Assembly: GCF_014202335.1 (NCBI RefSeq)
Contig: NZ_JACHGP010000003.1
Location: 434,001 to 498,000 of the forward strand
Direction: 5' to 3'
Source: Mycobacterium sp. AZCC_0083
Lineage (GTDB): Bacteria > Actinomycetota > Actinomycetes > Mycobacteriales > Mycobacteriaceae
Length of the DNA: 64,000 bases
The position numbers and the translations under genes are program-made. Within the stretch, counting starts at the first letter, position 1. Every line of letters starts with the position of its first letter. The notes under the pieces were generated by a model that saw nothing but the letters and a program-made list of their open reading frames with translations, had not been told where the DNA came from and did not search any database. Of the stretch, positions 37,209-46,400 are shown one piece after another.

Positions 37209-39922
37209 CCTACACCGTGAACGGCGAGACCTACGGCGACGAGCCCAACCCCGGACAGTGCCTGCGCACGTTCGTCCGCTCGCTGGGCTGGCACGGCGTC
37301 AAGAAGGGTTGCGACGCAGGCGATTGCGGCGCCTGTACGGTGTGGCTGGACGGCGAACCGGTGCATAGCTGCATCACCCCGGCGTTCCGCGCCGACGGGC
37401 ACGACGTCACGACGATCGAGGGCCTCGGCACTCCGGAGGACCTGCATCCGATGCAGCGGCAGTTCCGCGACGCCCCCGGCTTTCAGTGCGGGTTCTGCAC
37501 CGCGGGCATGATCATGACGTCGGCGACGTTCACCGACGAGCAGAAGCAGGATCTGCCGCGGGCACTCAAGGGAAACCTTTGCCGCTGCACGGGTTACCGC
37601 GCCATCGAGGATGCGGTCAACGGTGTCGCCGCGATCGAAGAGGCCAAACCGGGTCGGGCCGTCGGCACCAGCGTCGGCGCACCGGCGGCCACCGGCGTGG
37701 TGACCGGAACCGTCGAGTTCACCATGGACACCGAGATGGACGGCATGCTGCACCTCAAGGTGCTGCACTCGCCGCACGCCCACGCCCGCATCGTCTCGAT
37801 CGACAAGTCGGCCGCACTCGCCGTGCCTGGCGTGCATCGGGTGTACACCTGGGAGGACGTCCCGCGGAAGCGCTACAGCACCGCGATCCACACCGATCAC
37901 CTCGTCGACCCCGACGACACCTACATGCTCGACAACGTCGTGCGTTTCGCGGGGCAGCGGGTGGTGGCCGTACTTGCCGATTCGGTCCGTGCCGCCGACG
38001 AGGGCGCCCGCTTGGTCGTCGTGGAGTACGAACTGCTGCCCGCGGTCTTCGACCCCATCGAAGCGATGGCCGACGGCGCGCCGCAGCTGCACAGCTACGA
38101 CGACCCGTTCGCACACGACAAGGTGCACAACATCCTGCTCGAACTGCACGGCGAAATCGGCAATGCCGAAGCAGGATTCGCGCAGGCCGACGTGATCCAC
38201 GAGGCCACCTATCACTCGCCGCGGGTGCAGCACGCACACCTCGAGACGCACGGGACGATCGCCTGGATGGAGGACGGTCGACTGAACGTGCGCACCAGCT
38301 CGCAGTCACCGTCGATCGCCAAGATCAAACTGTCCCACCTGTTCGACCTGCGACCCGATCAACTGCGGGTGTTCTGTGTGCGGGTCGGCGGCGGTTTCGG
38401 CGGCAAGCAGGAACTGATCTCCGAGGATCTGCCCGTACTGGCCACGCTCGACACCGGGCGCCCGGTGAGCTGGGAGTACACCCGCGAGGAGGAGTTCACC
38501 ACCGCATCACCGCGGCATCCGATGAAGTGCACGGTCAAGCTCGGCGCCAAGGCTGACGGCACCCTGACGGCGTTCGGCTTCCACAACGTCTCCAACACCG
38601 GCGCCTACGGCAATCACGGCGGCGAGACGCTCTTCGCGGCGGGTGCCGCGATAGCGCTCTACCGTTGTGCCAACAAGAAGTTCGACGCCTGGTCGGTGTA
38701 CACGAACACCGTGCCGAGTGGTGCACTGCGTGGCTATGGCATGACCCAGCCCGCGTTCGCGGTCGAGTCCGCGATCAACGAGCTCGCCGTCAAGCTCGGC
38801 ATGGATCCGGCGGAACTGCGGCGCCGCAACGTCGTCCGCCCCGGCGACGGGCTGCAGGCGGTGGCCGACCATCCCGACGACGTCGAGTTCACCGAGGACG
38901 GCATCATGCAATGCATCGACCTCGTCGACGAGGCGTTGCGTCTCGATGACAGCGGCCGAGACCTCGGCGATGACTGGTTGGTCGGTGCAGGCATCGCCAC
39001 CTCGCTGCACGAAACCGCGCCACCCACCGACCACATCTCCGACGCGTGGGCGACGCTACGCGACGACGGCGTTTACGAGATCGCGGTCGGCACCGTGGAA
39101 TTCGGAGAAGGCACCTCAACCGCACACGTACAGATCGCAGCCACCCAGCTCGGGACAACCCCGTCGCGGATACACCTCGTGCAGTCCGACACCGATCGGA
39201 CCGGCTTCGACACCGGCGCGTTCGCCAGCGCGGGACTCTTCGTGGCAGGCAACGCGGTACTCAAGGCGTCCACCGCTCTGCGCGACCGCATTCTCGGCTT
39301 CGCCGCCGCGCACGCAGGGGTCGGCGTCGACTCCTGCGCGATGGACGACGACGGGGTGGTGTGCGGAGACACCCGACTGTCGTTGACCGAACTCCTCGTG
39401 GCAGCCGGTGAGCGCGGCATCCGGTTCACCGAGGCCCGCAAGGCATACGGCTCACCGCGCAGCGTCACGTCCAACACGCACGGCTTCCGCATCGCCGTGC
39501 ACCGGGTGACCGGCGAGATCCGAATCCTCTACAGCGTGCAGGCCGCCGACCCCGGGGTGGTGATCAATCCCGCTCAGGTACGCGGTCAGATCGAGGGCGG
39601 CGTCGCCATGGGCATCGGCTTCGCATTGACGGAGAACTTTCACGTCGACGAAAAGGGCGTCATGGTCAACCCGAACCTGCGCAACTATCGGATCCCTACC
39701 TATGCCGACATCCCCAGAACCGAGGTACTGCTGGTGAAGTCGACCGATTCGGTCGGACCCATGCGCTCGAAGGGCATGGCGGAATGCTGCATCAACCCGG
39801 TGGCACCGGCGCTGGCCAACGCCCTCGAGGACGCCACCGGGGTGCGCTTCCGCGAGCTGCCCTTCAGCCCAGAACGCATCTACGGCCGGCTGGGGTCCGA
39901 CTTGCTGCTACCGGCGAAGTGA
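37205..39922 (+). CDS. Fused 2Fe-2S/molybdopterin subunit of a xanthine-dehydrogenase-like hydroxylase (XdhD-type)
   Basis: A 905-residue fusion. Residues 1-150 carry two [2Fe-2S] sites: CDAGDCGACTVWLDGEPVHSC, then QCGFC ... LCRCTGY. Residues about 170-905 form the Mo-cofactor subunit, with VGGGFGGK near 394 and PSGALRGYGMTQPAFAVESA. The loop that in bovine xanthine oxidase reads GQG (Gln near the Mo) reads VEFGEGTST, Glu for Gln; the C-terminal GVGEPP-type loop reads GMAECCINP, with the general-base Glu kept and Pro-Pro replaced by Cys-Cys. Activity on xanthine or hypoxanthine is the best guess from guaD linkage; another N-heterocycle is possible. Confidence 0.88.
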   Translation: MTYTVNGETYGDEPNPGQCLRTFVRSLGWHGVKKGCDAGDCGACTVWLDGEPVHSCITPAFRADGHDVTTIEGLGTPEDLHPMQRQFRDAPGFQCGFCTAGMIMTSATFTDEQKQDLPRALKGNLCRCTGYRAIEDAVNGVAAIEEAKPGRAVGTSVGAPAATGVVTGTVEFTMDTEMDGMLHLKVLHSPHAHARIVSIDKSAALAVPGVHRVYTWEDVPRKRYSTAIHTDHLVDPDDTYMLDNVVRFAGQRVVAVLADSVRAADEGARLVVVEYELLPAVFDPIEAMADGAPQLHSYDDPFAHDKVHNILLELHGEIGNAEAGFAQADVIHEATYHSPRVQHAHLETHGTIAWMEDGRLNVRTSSQSPSIAKIKLSHLFDLRPDQLRVFCVRVGGGFGGKQELISEDLPVLATLDTGRPVSWEYTREEEFTTASPRHPMKCTVKLGAKADGTLTAFGFHNVSNTGAYGNHGGETLFAAGAAIALYRCANKKFDAWSVYTNTVPSGALRGYGMTQPAFAVESAINELAVKLGMDPAELRRRNVVRPGDGLQAVADHPDDVEFTEDGIMQCIDLVDEALRLDDSGRDLGDDWLVGAGIATSLHETAPPTDHISDAWATLRDDGVYEIAVGTVEFGEGTSTAHVQIAATQLGTTPSRIHLVQSDTDRTGFDTGAFASAGLFVAGNAVLKASTALRDRILGFAAAHAGVGVDSCAMDDDGVVCGDTRLSLTELLVAAGERGIRFTEARKAYGSPRSVTSNTHGFRIAVHRVTGEIRILYSVQAADPGVVINPAQVRGQIEGGVAMGIGFALTENFHVDEKGVMVNPNLRNYRIPTYADIPRTEVLLVKSTDSVGPMRSKGMAECCINPVAPALANALEDATGVRFRELPFSPERIYGRLGSDLLLPAK

Positions 39923-40890
39923 GTGCGCCTGTGACCGCCGACAACGCCGCAACGGTCATCATCGGCCAGAAGGTGCGACCTGGATCCGAGCTGAAATTCG
40001 AAGCCTGGCAACAGGATATGAACCGGGAGGCCTCCAAGTACCCCGGATTCATCGGCGCCGAAGTGAACGGGCCGACGTCCGTGCAACCCGATTGGATCGT
40101 GGTCTACCGCTTCGACTCGGTCGCCCACGTGCAGGCCTGGATCAACAGCGCCACCCGCCAGGAGCGACTCGCCGGTGGTCAGCAGTACTTCGACGGTCCC
40201 GGCACCCAGCAGGTCGTCGGTGGCGGCGCGAGGCAGGCCGACGCCCTGGTTACCGTCGTCGTCACGCACCGGGTGAGCCGCGAGCAGGTCGAGGACTTCC
40301 TGGCCTGGCAGGAGCGACTGCGCTTGGCGGAGAGCGCGTTCGAGGGTTTCCGGGGGACCGAACTGTTCCGCCCCGTCGAGGGCGTGCAGGACGAATGGAC
40401 CACGCTGTACCGCTACGACAATGCCGAGAACCTCGACAAGTGGCTGATCTCCACGGAGCGTCGGGAACTGCTTGCCGAGGGCGCGACGTTCTCCGACTTC
40501 CACTCAAGGACCATCGACAACTCGTTCGGCAGCTGGTTCGCCTTCGACGAGCGCGGCAACGAGGCGCCGCCTCCATCGGACGTGAAGACGTCGATCGCGG
40601 TCTGGGTGGGCCTCTACCCCACCGTCGTACTGCTCACGCTCGCGCTGTCACCCCTGCACATGCCGCTGTGGCTGGGGCTGCTCATCGGGAACCTGTTCTC
40701 GAGCATGTTGATGACGTTCCTGACGATGCCGTACTACGTCAATCCGCTGCTGAAGCGCTGGCTGCGACCGCCGCCGAATGTGCCGGCGGCGAAAACCAAT
40801 TGGCGAGGCATCGGCATCGCAGTGGCGGCGCTAGCGTTCTGGACGGTGGTCTTCTATCTCGTCACCAGGGTGTTCTGGCACCTTCCCTAA
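39919..40890 (+). CDS. ABM-domain membrane protein, dehydrogenase arm
   Basis: A 323-residue paralogue of the 33795 gene: two ABM domains (VIIGQKVRPGSELKFEAWQQ with WIVVYRFDSVAHVQAWINSA; VTHRVSREQVEDFLAWQERL with TLYRYDNAENLDKWLISTER) and three C-terminal transmembrane helices (IAVWVGLYPTVVLLTLALSP, LGLLIGNLFSSMLMTFLTMP, GIGIAVAALAFWTVVFYLVT). GTG 39919 overlaps the dehydrogenase stop as GTGA, so it is co-translated with the Mo subunit. Presence at both ends of the divergent cluster argues for a role tied to purine breakdown, perhaps handling a reactive product or coupling electrons to the membrane; this is inference. Confidence 0.82.
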   Translation: MSAPVTADNAATVIIGQKVRPGSELKFEAWQQDMNREASKYPGFIGAEVNGPTSVQPDWIVVYRFDSVAHVQAWINSATRQERLAGGQQYFDGPGTQQVVGGGARQADALVTVVVTHRVSREQVEDFLAWQERLRLAESAFEGFRGTELFRPVEGVQDEWTTLYRYDNAENLDKWLISTERRELLAEGATFSDFHSRTIDNSFGSWFAFDERGNEAPPPSDVKTSIAVWVGLYPTVVLLTLALSPLHMPLWLGLLIGNLFSSMLMTFLTMPYYVNPLLKRWLRPPPNVPAAKTNWRGIGIAVAALAFWTVVFYLVTRVFWHLP

Positions 40891-40902
40891 CGTTTGAGTG
40901 CG

Positions 40903-40960
40903 CCCACTGTGTGGGTTGTGTGCGACGTTCGGCCGATTCCTCGACCACAACCCCCACAGT
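40903..40960. repeat. Hairpin repeat, copy 1 (left of the DUF559 gene)
   Basis: Bases 40903-40953 are identical to 41905-41955 (51 of 51). The element folds: ACTGTGTGGGTTGTG (40906-40920) pairs with CACAACCCCCACAGT (40946-40960) with one mismatch, around a 25-base centre TGCGACGTTCGGCCGATTCC... It begins 12 bp after the ABM gene stop, so it could also end that transcript. Confidence 0.85.
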
Positions 40961-41043
40961 CGACAGGTTGAGGCTGTGGACAACTCGATTCCGCGCTCAA
41001 CGAACCCCGGTGGCGTGTCGGCGCTGACACTCAGCATGCTGGC

Positions 41044-41901
41044 ATGGACGACGAGCCGTTTCGGGGCAGACGAGCAGTGCGCGACGGCGCACTGACGAAC
41101 TACCGGTTGCGCACTCGCTACCGCGCGATCTATCACGACGTGTACGTCCCGAACGACCTCGAAGTGACGGCCATGGTCCGGGCTCGGGCGGCGTGGCTAT
41201 GGGCTGGGCCTGATTGCGTGCTCACTGGCCTGTCGGCGGCAGCGGCGCTTGGCACGAAATGGCTCGACGGCGACCGTCCCGCAGAACTCATCCGAGGTGA
41301 TCGCCACAGCCCGAGGGGTGTCCTGGTGCGCTCGTACAGCCTCGCACCCAATGACGTGTGCTTCGCTCGCGGAATGCGCGTGACTACGCCTGCCAGAACG
41401 GGATTCGATCTCGGTAGGACGCTCGGACAGGACCGCGCCGTACCGATCATCGACGCGCTGATGGCAGCCACGCGTGTGAAACCCGCCGACTTGATCGCAA
41501 TCGCGGATGCGCGGCCCGGGCTCCGAGGCGTTCGGAGACTTCGCGCCACCGCTGAACTGTGCGACGGCGGTGCTGAGTCGCCACAGGAGACCCGGGTGCG
41601 CCTGCTACTGGTGAAGGCCGGCTTACCCATGCCGGAGACGCAGATCGAGTTCCGTGATGAGTACGGCCACGTGCTCATCCGCGTCGACATGGGCTGGCGG
41701 GAGTGGAAGGTCGCGGTCGAGTACGACGGCTTCCAACACTGGTCGGACCGCAAGCAACGGTCGTGGGACATCGACCGGATCGCGATGCTCGAAGACATGC
41801 GTTGGACTGTCGTCCGAGTGAGTGCTGACCTCCTTGCGCGGCCCGAAGTCGTGATCGAGCGAGTGCGCGCCAAGCTGCGTGCGGCCGGCTACCCGACGTG
41901 A
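41044..41901 (+). CDS. DUF559 (Vsr-like endonuclease-fold) protein
   Basis: A 285-residue protein. The N-terminal part (LRTRYRAIYHDVYVPNDLEV, DCVLTGLSAAAALGTKWLDG) resembles the AbiEi-type region seen in many mycobacterial DUF559 proteins. The C-terminal DUF559 domain carries the PD-(D/E)xK-like RVDMGWREWKVAVEYDGFQH and WDIDRIAMLEDMRWTVVRVS. The likely chemistry is nucleic-acid cleavage; the substrate is unknown. No toxin partner gene is adjacent. It is enclosed by two identical 51-bp hairpin repeats, which suggests it moves or is maintained as a unit with them. Confidence 0.85.
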   Translation: MDDEPFRGRRAVRDGALTNYRLRTRYRAIYHDVYVPNDLEVTAMVRARAAWLWAGPDCVLTGLSAAAALGTKWLDGDRPAELIRGDRHSPRGVLVRSYSLAPNDVCFARGMRVTTPARTGFDLGRTLGQDRAVPIIDALMAATRVKPADLIAIADARPGLRGVRRLRATAELCDGGAESPQETRVRLLLVKAGLPMPETQIEFRDEYGHVLIRVDMGWREWKVAVEYDGFQHWSDRKQRSWDIDRIAMLEDMRWTVVRVSADLLARPEVVIERVRAKLRAAGYPT

Positions 41902-41904
41902 ACA

Positions 41905-41962
41905 CCCACTGTGTGGGTTGTGTGCGACGTTCGGCCGATTCCTCGACCACAACCCACACACT
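41905..41962. repeat. Hairpin repeat, copy 2 (right of the DUF559 gene)
   Basis: Direct repeat of copy 1. Here the arms TGTGTGGGTTGTG (41910-41922) and CACAACCCACACA (41948-41960) pair perfectly over 13 bp around 25 bases. It begins 4 bp after the DUF559 stop. Confidence 0.85.
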
Positions 41963-42027
41963 CGGTGGGCTTGTAACCCGACTAGCTATCTCTAGCTGAA
42001 TCGTCCCCAATCACGGAGGTGTTCGCC

Positions 42028-42540
42028 TTGCCCTGCAACACTGCGCCCAAACGACGTCGACGCACTCCCATTTTCGCCACTGCCGCTGCAATGACGCCAG
42101 TTGCACTCGTGCTCGTCGTGGGTTGCTCTTCGTCGAGCACACCGGCGGCGGGCCCTGCCTCGATCACCTTCAGCGCAGACGGCACACCGGGAATGGTTGG
42201 CGCCACCACGTCGGGCTCCATGCCGATGCCGATGCCCGGCGATTCCGGCTCGGCGGCCGCCCCGGCGGCGTCGGACGCCCCGCATGGCTCGAACGCGGTC
42301 AACATCAGCAACTTCACGTTCGCGCCTGCCAGCCTCACGATCCCGGCAGGCAGCACGGTCACCTGGACCAACAAGGACGAAGAGCCCCACACCGTGGTCT
42401 CGAGCGACGGATCGACATTCCACTCGCCAGGGATGGACACCGGCGGAACGTACTCGTTCACCTTCAAGAACACCGGGACGTTCGAGTACATCTGCTCGAT
42501 CCACCCGATGATGCACGGCACCGTGGTGGTGACCAAATGA
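42028..42540 (+). CDS. Cupredoxin (plastocyanin/amicyanin-like) lipoprotein
   Basis: A 170-residue lipoprotein: basic n-region (PKRRRRTPI), hydrophobic core and lipobox LVVGC, a Met/Ser/Ala linker (SGSMPMPMPGDSGSAA), then a cupredoxin fold (VNISNFTFAPASLTIPAGST, TWTNKDEEPHTVVSS, GTFEYICSIHPMMHGTVVV). The type 1 copper ligands His, Cys, His and Met are all in place. TTG 42028 is chosen because GGAGG lies 8 bp upstream; GTG 42019 is inside that site. It passes electrons or carries copper outside the membrane. It overlaps the metallophosphatase gene by ATGA. Confidence 0.88.
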   Translation: MPCNTAPKRRRRTPIFATAAAMTPVALVLVVGCSSSSTPAAGPASITFSADGTPGMVGATTSGSMPMPMPGDSGSAAAPAASDAPHGSNAVNISNFTFAPASLTIPAGSTVTWTNKDEEPHTVVSSDGSTFHSPGMDTGGTYSFTFKNTGTFEYICSIHPMMHGTVVVTK

Positions 42541-43466
42541 CCGAGAAGCAGGATCCCAACGGCATGTCCCGCCGCCAACTCCTCCGGCACTCGGCATGGT
42601 TCGGGACGGCAGTCGCGCTGACCGTGGCCGGTGGCGAGGTGCTCTCCAGCGTGGCGGGGTGCGCTTCGCAGCCGCAATCACAGCCCCAGTCCACGCTGCG
42701 GTTCGCCCAAGTCAGCGACAGTCACATCGGTTTCACCGGGACGGCCAACGCAAGCGTGACCGACACGTTCACCGAGGCGATCAACCAGGTGAACGGTCTC
42801 GGCTACACCCCGGACTTCGTCATCCACACGGGCGATCTGACCCATCTCGCCACCGCAGATCAGTTCGATCAGGTCAAGCAGATGATGACCAGCCTGAAGA
42901 CGCCGCACGTCTTCACCGTCCCCGGTGAACACGACACGATCGACTTCCAGAAGTACCAACAGGCCTTCGGAGCCGGCACCCGTGGCGACGGGTGGTACAG
43001 CTTCGACACCGCAGGGGTTCACGTCATCGCTCTGGTGAACACGCTGAATCTGAAGAAGCTGGGCCACCTTGGTCCCGACCAACTCGACTTCGTTCAGAAG
43101 GACGTCGCATCGTTGTCGAGCGACACCCCGATCGTCGTGTTCAGCCACATCCCGCTGTTCGCGATGTACCCGGACTGGGGTTGGGGCACCGACGACGCCG
43201 CCCAAGCACTCGGTTACCTGAAGCGGTTCTCTTCAGTGACCTGTCTCAACGGCCATGTGCACCAACTGTTCAGCAAGACCGAGGGCAACGTCACCTTCCA
43301 CAGTGGCACCACGACCGCCTACCCACTGCCGCACCCAGGCGATGGGCCTGCACCCAAACCGGTCACCCTGCCCGCCGGGAAACTGCGTGACGCCCTCGGC
43401 ATTCGGGAAGTCAGCTACGTCAAGGGCCAGCAGGCCCTCGCGCTGAAGGAGCAGACCCTGCAATGA
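42537..43466 (+). CDS. Tat-exported calcineurin-like metallophosphatase
   Basis: A 309-residue protein. A Tat-type signal SRRQLLRHSAWFGTAVALTV starts at residue 11 and ends with a lipobox-like VAGC. The binuclear-metal phosphoesterase motifs follow: SDSHIGF (DxH), HTGDLTH (GD), VPGEHD (GNHD variant), VVFSHIPLF and LNGHVHQ. The variant GEHD changes the usual Asn metal ligand to Glu. ATG 42537 overlaps the cupredoxin stop; ATG 42564 is an alternative. Substrate unknown. Coupling to the cupredoxin suggests a shared envelope role, and a copper centre in place of Fe or Zn is conceivable but unsupported. Confidence 0.86.
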   Translation: MTEKQDPNGMSRRQLLRHSAWFGTAVALTVAGGEVLSSVAGCASQPQSQPQSTLRFAQVSDSHIGFTGTANASVTDTFTEAINQVNGLGYTPDFVIHTGDLTHLATADQFDQVKQMMTSLKTPHVFTVPGEHDTIDFQKYQQAFGAGTRGDGWYSFDTAGVHVIALVNTLNLKKLGHLGPDQLDFVQKDVASLSSDTPIVVFSHIPLFAMYPDWGWGTDDAAQALGYLKRFSSVTCLNGHVHQLFSKTEGNVTFHSGTTTAYPLPHPGDGPAPKPVTLPAGKLRDALGIREVSYVKGQQALALKEQTLQ

Positions 43467-43486
43467 GAACCCCGCGCTCGGCGGGG

Positions 43487-46400
43487 CTAGCGACCGCCTA
43501 GCGGCGCAGGGCTGCCCACCCCGGGAATCACCGGCAGCGTCCCCACCAGCTTCGGATCGAGGGTCGTCGCGTCCGGCCCGGACCGTCCCAAGGTGTACTT
43601 GCGGACCTCCTGACCGTGCGGTGTCGACCCCGCCACCAATAGGTCGGCACCGTAGGTGGTGCTCGTCGTCGCCACCGTCACACCGGGTTTCGCGCCGGTG
43701 AACGGCTCGAACGACGCGATCTGCTTGTACTCGATGTTCTCCTCGTGATGGTTGGGGTTGTCCAGGTAGATTGCCGGCTGACCGTCGACCAGCGACCCGT
43801 TCGACCACACGCGCACGGTGCCCACGCCGCCGAGTTGGCTGGTGACGATACTCTTGGCACCGCCGAGTGCGCCGGCCACCCAGCCCGTGGACAACGCAAC
43901 ACCGTCCTGGTAGCGCTCGTCGTACGCCAGGAACTGGGCCGTCATCCGGGGGTCACTCGGCTTTCCCGAATGCTGTTGCGACGTAGTGCCATTGGCCTGT
44001 GACCTTGCGGTCGGGGTGTAGAGGTCCCACCGGAACGTCTTGACCAGCGGCGGCTCACCGGGGCCCGGCGCCGTCACCACGGACTCCCGGCCCGACCCGA
44101 GCTCGATCATGCCGGTAGCCAGGGTGACACCGGACTGAGATCCGGGGTAGGGCGTGAAGGTGGAGAAGACATCCGGCGCCTTGCCCGACTCGCTCGGCAG
44201 CGTCGTGGAGAACACCTTCACCTGCGACTCCATGCCGGGGCCCGACCCGACGATGATGTTGTCGGTCATCGCATTTCCGTCGATGTCGGAGGCCGCGACG
44301 TTGACCCCACCCTTGAAGTCGGCGTCGAACGGGGCGAAGCGGGTGAGCTCGGTCTTGAAGAGCCCTTCTTTGGTGTTGTTGCCGTCGTAGGCGACCACCT
44401 CGGGCGAGGTGCCCTTGCCGGTACCCGCCACCAGGTCCAGGATGCCGTCGCCGTTGACGTCCGCCATGGCCACCGAAGGCGTGCCCTCGAAAGCAGGGAA
44501 CGGATACACGTTCTGTAAAACCTTGTCGCCGTCGGCATCACGAATCTGAACCGATGCCGGCTTACCATTTCCACCGGGTATCGCCACGGCATACGTCGAC
44601 ACTTCGGGGATGACGTTGATGGTCGCCATCAACCCGTTGTCCTCGTGGTTCAGCCGGTGGCAGTGGATAACATATGTCCCGACGAACTCCAGGAACTCCT
44701 GGCGCAGGGTCAGCGTGGCAGGCGTGCTCACGACGTGCATGTCGTTGAATATCGGCGCAGGAACGTTGACGTTGTCCAGGCCCCACGGTTGCACCCCCGT
44801 CTTGCCGCTGTGCGGGTCGTCGATCTCCATCACTTGAAAGTCGTTGACGTGGATGTGCATCGGATGCGCATCGTTGTTCTGGTTGGTGATCTTCCACTCC
44901 TCCACCGAGTTGAGGCGAGGCTGGATCAGTGGGACGTTCGGGAACCCCGCGGGTTCGAAGAAGTAGATGACGGCCTTGGGGTCGCTGTTGCTGGCCTTGT
45001 CGCCCCCGATCGTGTCGGTGATCGTCATCTCCCGTTTGACGGCGGGCGTCATCACCGACGTGTCCACGAACGACGTGTAGGCGTTCAGATTCTGGCCCTG
45101 CTCGAACGCAGTGGTCTGCCCCGGCCCGCTGGTGTCCGGCGTGGCGCGGATCAGCGTCTGGGTCGGGAACACGAAGAAACCGTCGGCGTAGCTGATGTAC
45201 TTCGGATCCACGCCCAGGTTGCCGAGCACCGCCGGCGTGTTCTTGGTGCCGTTGTTCGTATACAGCACAGCAGGATCGGTGATCTCCGTGGCCTTGGGAT
45301 CCGGCGGGAACTCCAGGACCAGGTCACCCTGCTTGGGCATGGTCACCGCGATCGCGTACCGCGAGCCGGGCGGGATGTCGAGTGTGGTGCCGTCCCCGTA
45401 GACGGGCCGTCCGACCTGGGTGTAGGGGTTGCCGTCCTGCCCGACGATGGCGAACTTGGGGTGGTTACCCGTCGCGGTGTCGGTCAACCGGAGCGTCATG
45501 TAGGAGATGTCACTGATGTTGGCGATCGCCCAGACCTCCGTCTGGCCCGGCTTGATCTTCAGCTCGGGCTGGAACTGACCGTTCACGGTGTACTGCACGT
45601 CGCGCTGGTTCTCCGGCAGCGCCGGGTTCTCGGCGATCTTCTGGTCCGGGCTGTCGAAGGCGATCAGGTTCGACGGCATGAACTGGGTCTGGCCGCGGTT
45701 GTTCTTCGGCGACAGCGGACCAGCCCACCACGGCGTGACGTACCGGGCACCCTGCGTCGTGTCGGCGATGTTCACCGGCGCGAGGCTCGGCTGGTACGTG
45801 CCGTCGGCCAGCTGGGAACCCTCGGGCGGCTTGAGCGTACTGACGAACTGCGGCCAGCTGTAGTTGTTCAGCTGATGCCCCTTGCCATTGCGGTCGAACA
45901 CGAAGTTGTACTGAATCGCCATGTCGCGCACCGGAATCTTGTTCTGCGTGACGAGCGGCAGATTGCCGTCGGGGCGGCCGATCTCGAGAAGCCCGGCCAG
46001 GCCGGCATAGGTCTGCTGGGTGGTCATCGTGTGCCGGTGGCTGTGATACCAGTACAGCCCGTTGGGCATGTTGTTCGGCACGTCGTAGGTGTAGGTGTTG
46101 CCCATCCCGGCGGGGATGGACAGCAGCACGTTGTCGGCATTGCCGGACGGGCTGACATGCAGGCCGTGGGTGTGCAGATTGAGCGGCGCCTCCGCGAGCG
46201 TCGGCGGGTAGATGGGAACCTCGCCGCCCTTGGGGGTCATTGCCGGGTCGTAGAAGTCCTTGATCGTCAGGCCCTGAAGGTCATTGTCGTAGTGCACGAT
46301 CAGTTTCTCGCCGGGGTCTACGCGCAACGTCGGACCTGGATAGAGGTTGTCCCCCTTGGTCGAGCCGTCCGATGCCGTTCCCTTGATCAGGTCGTAGCCG

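Noticed and set aside
40966..41010. TTGAG...CTCAA sequence resembling an HspR box upstream of the DUF559 gene
   Set aside because: Arms are about 30 bp apart rather than 7, and no heat-shock gene follows.
41044..41901. Two-gene toxin-antitoxin module at the DUF559 gene
   Set aside because: No second small gene overlaps or adjoins it; only hairpin repeats flank it.
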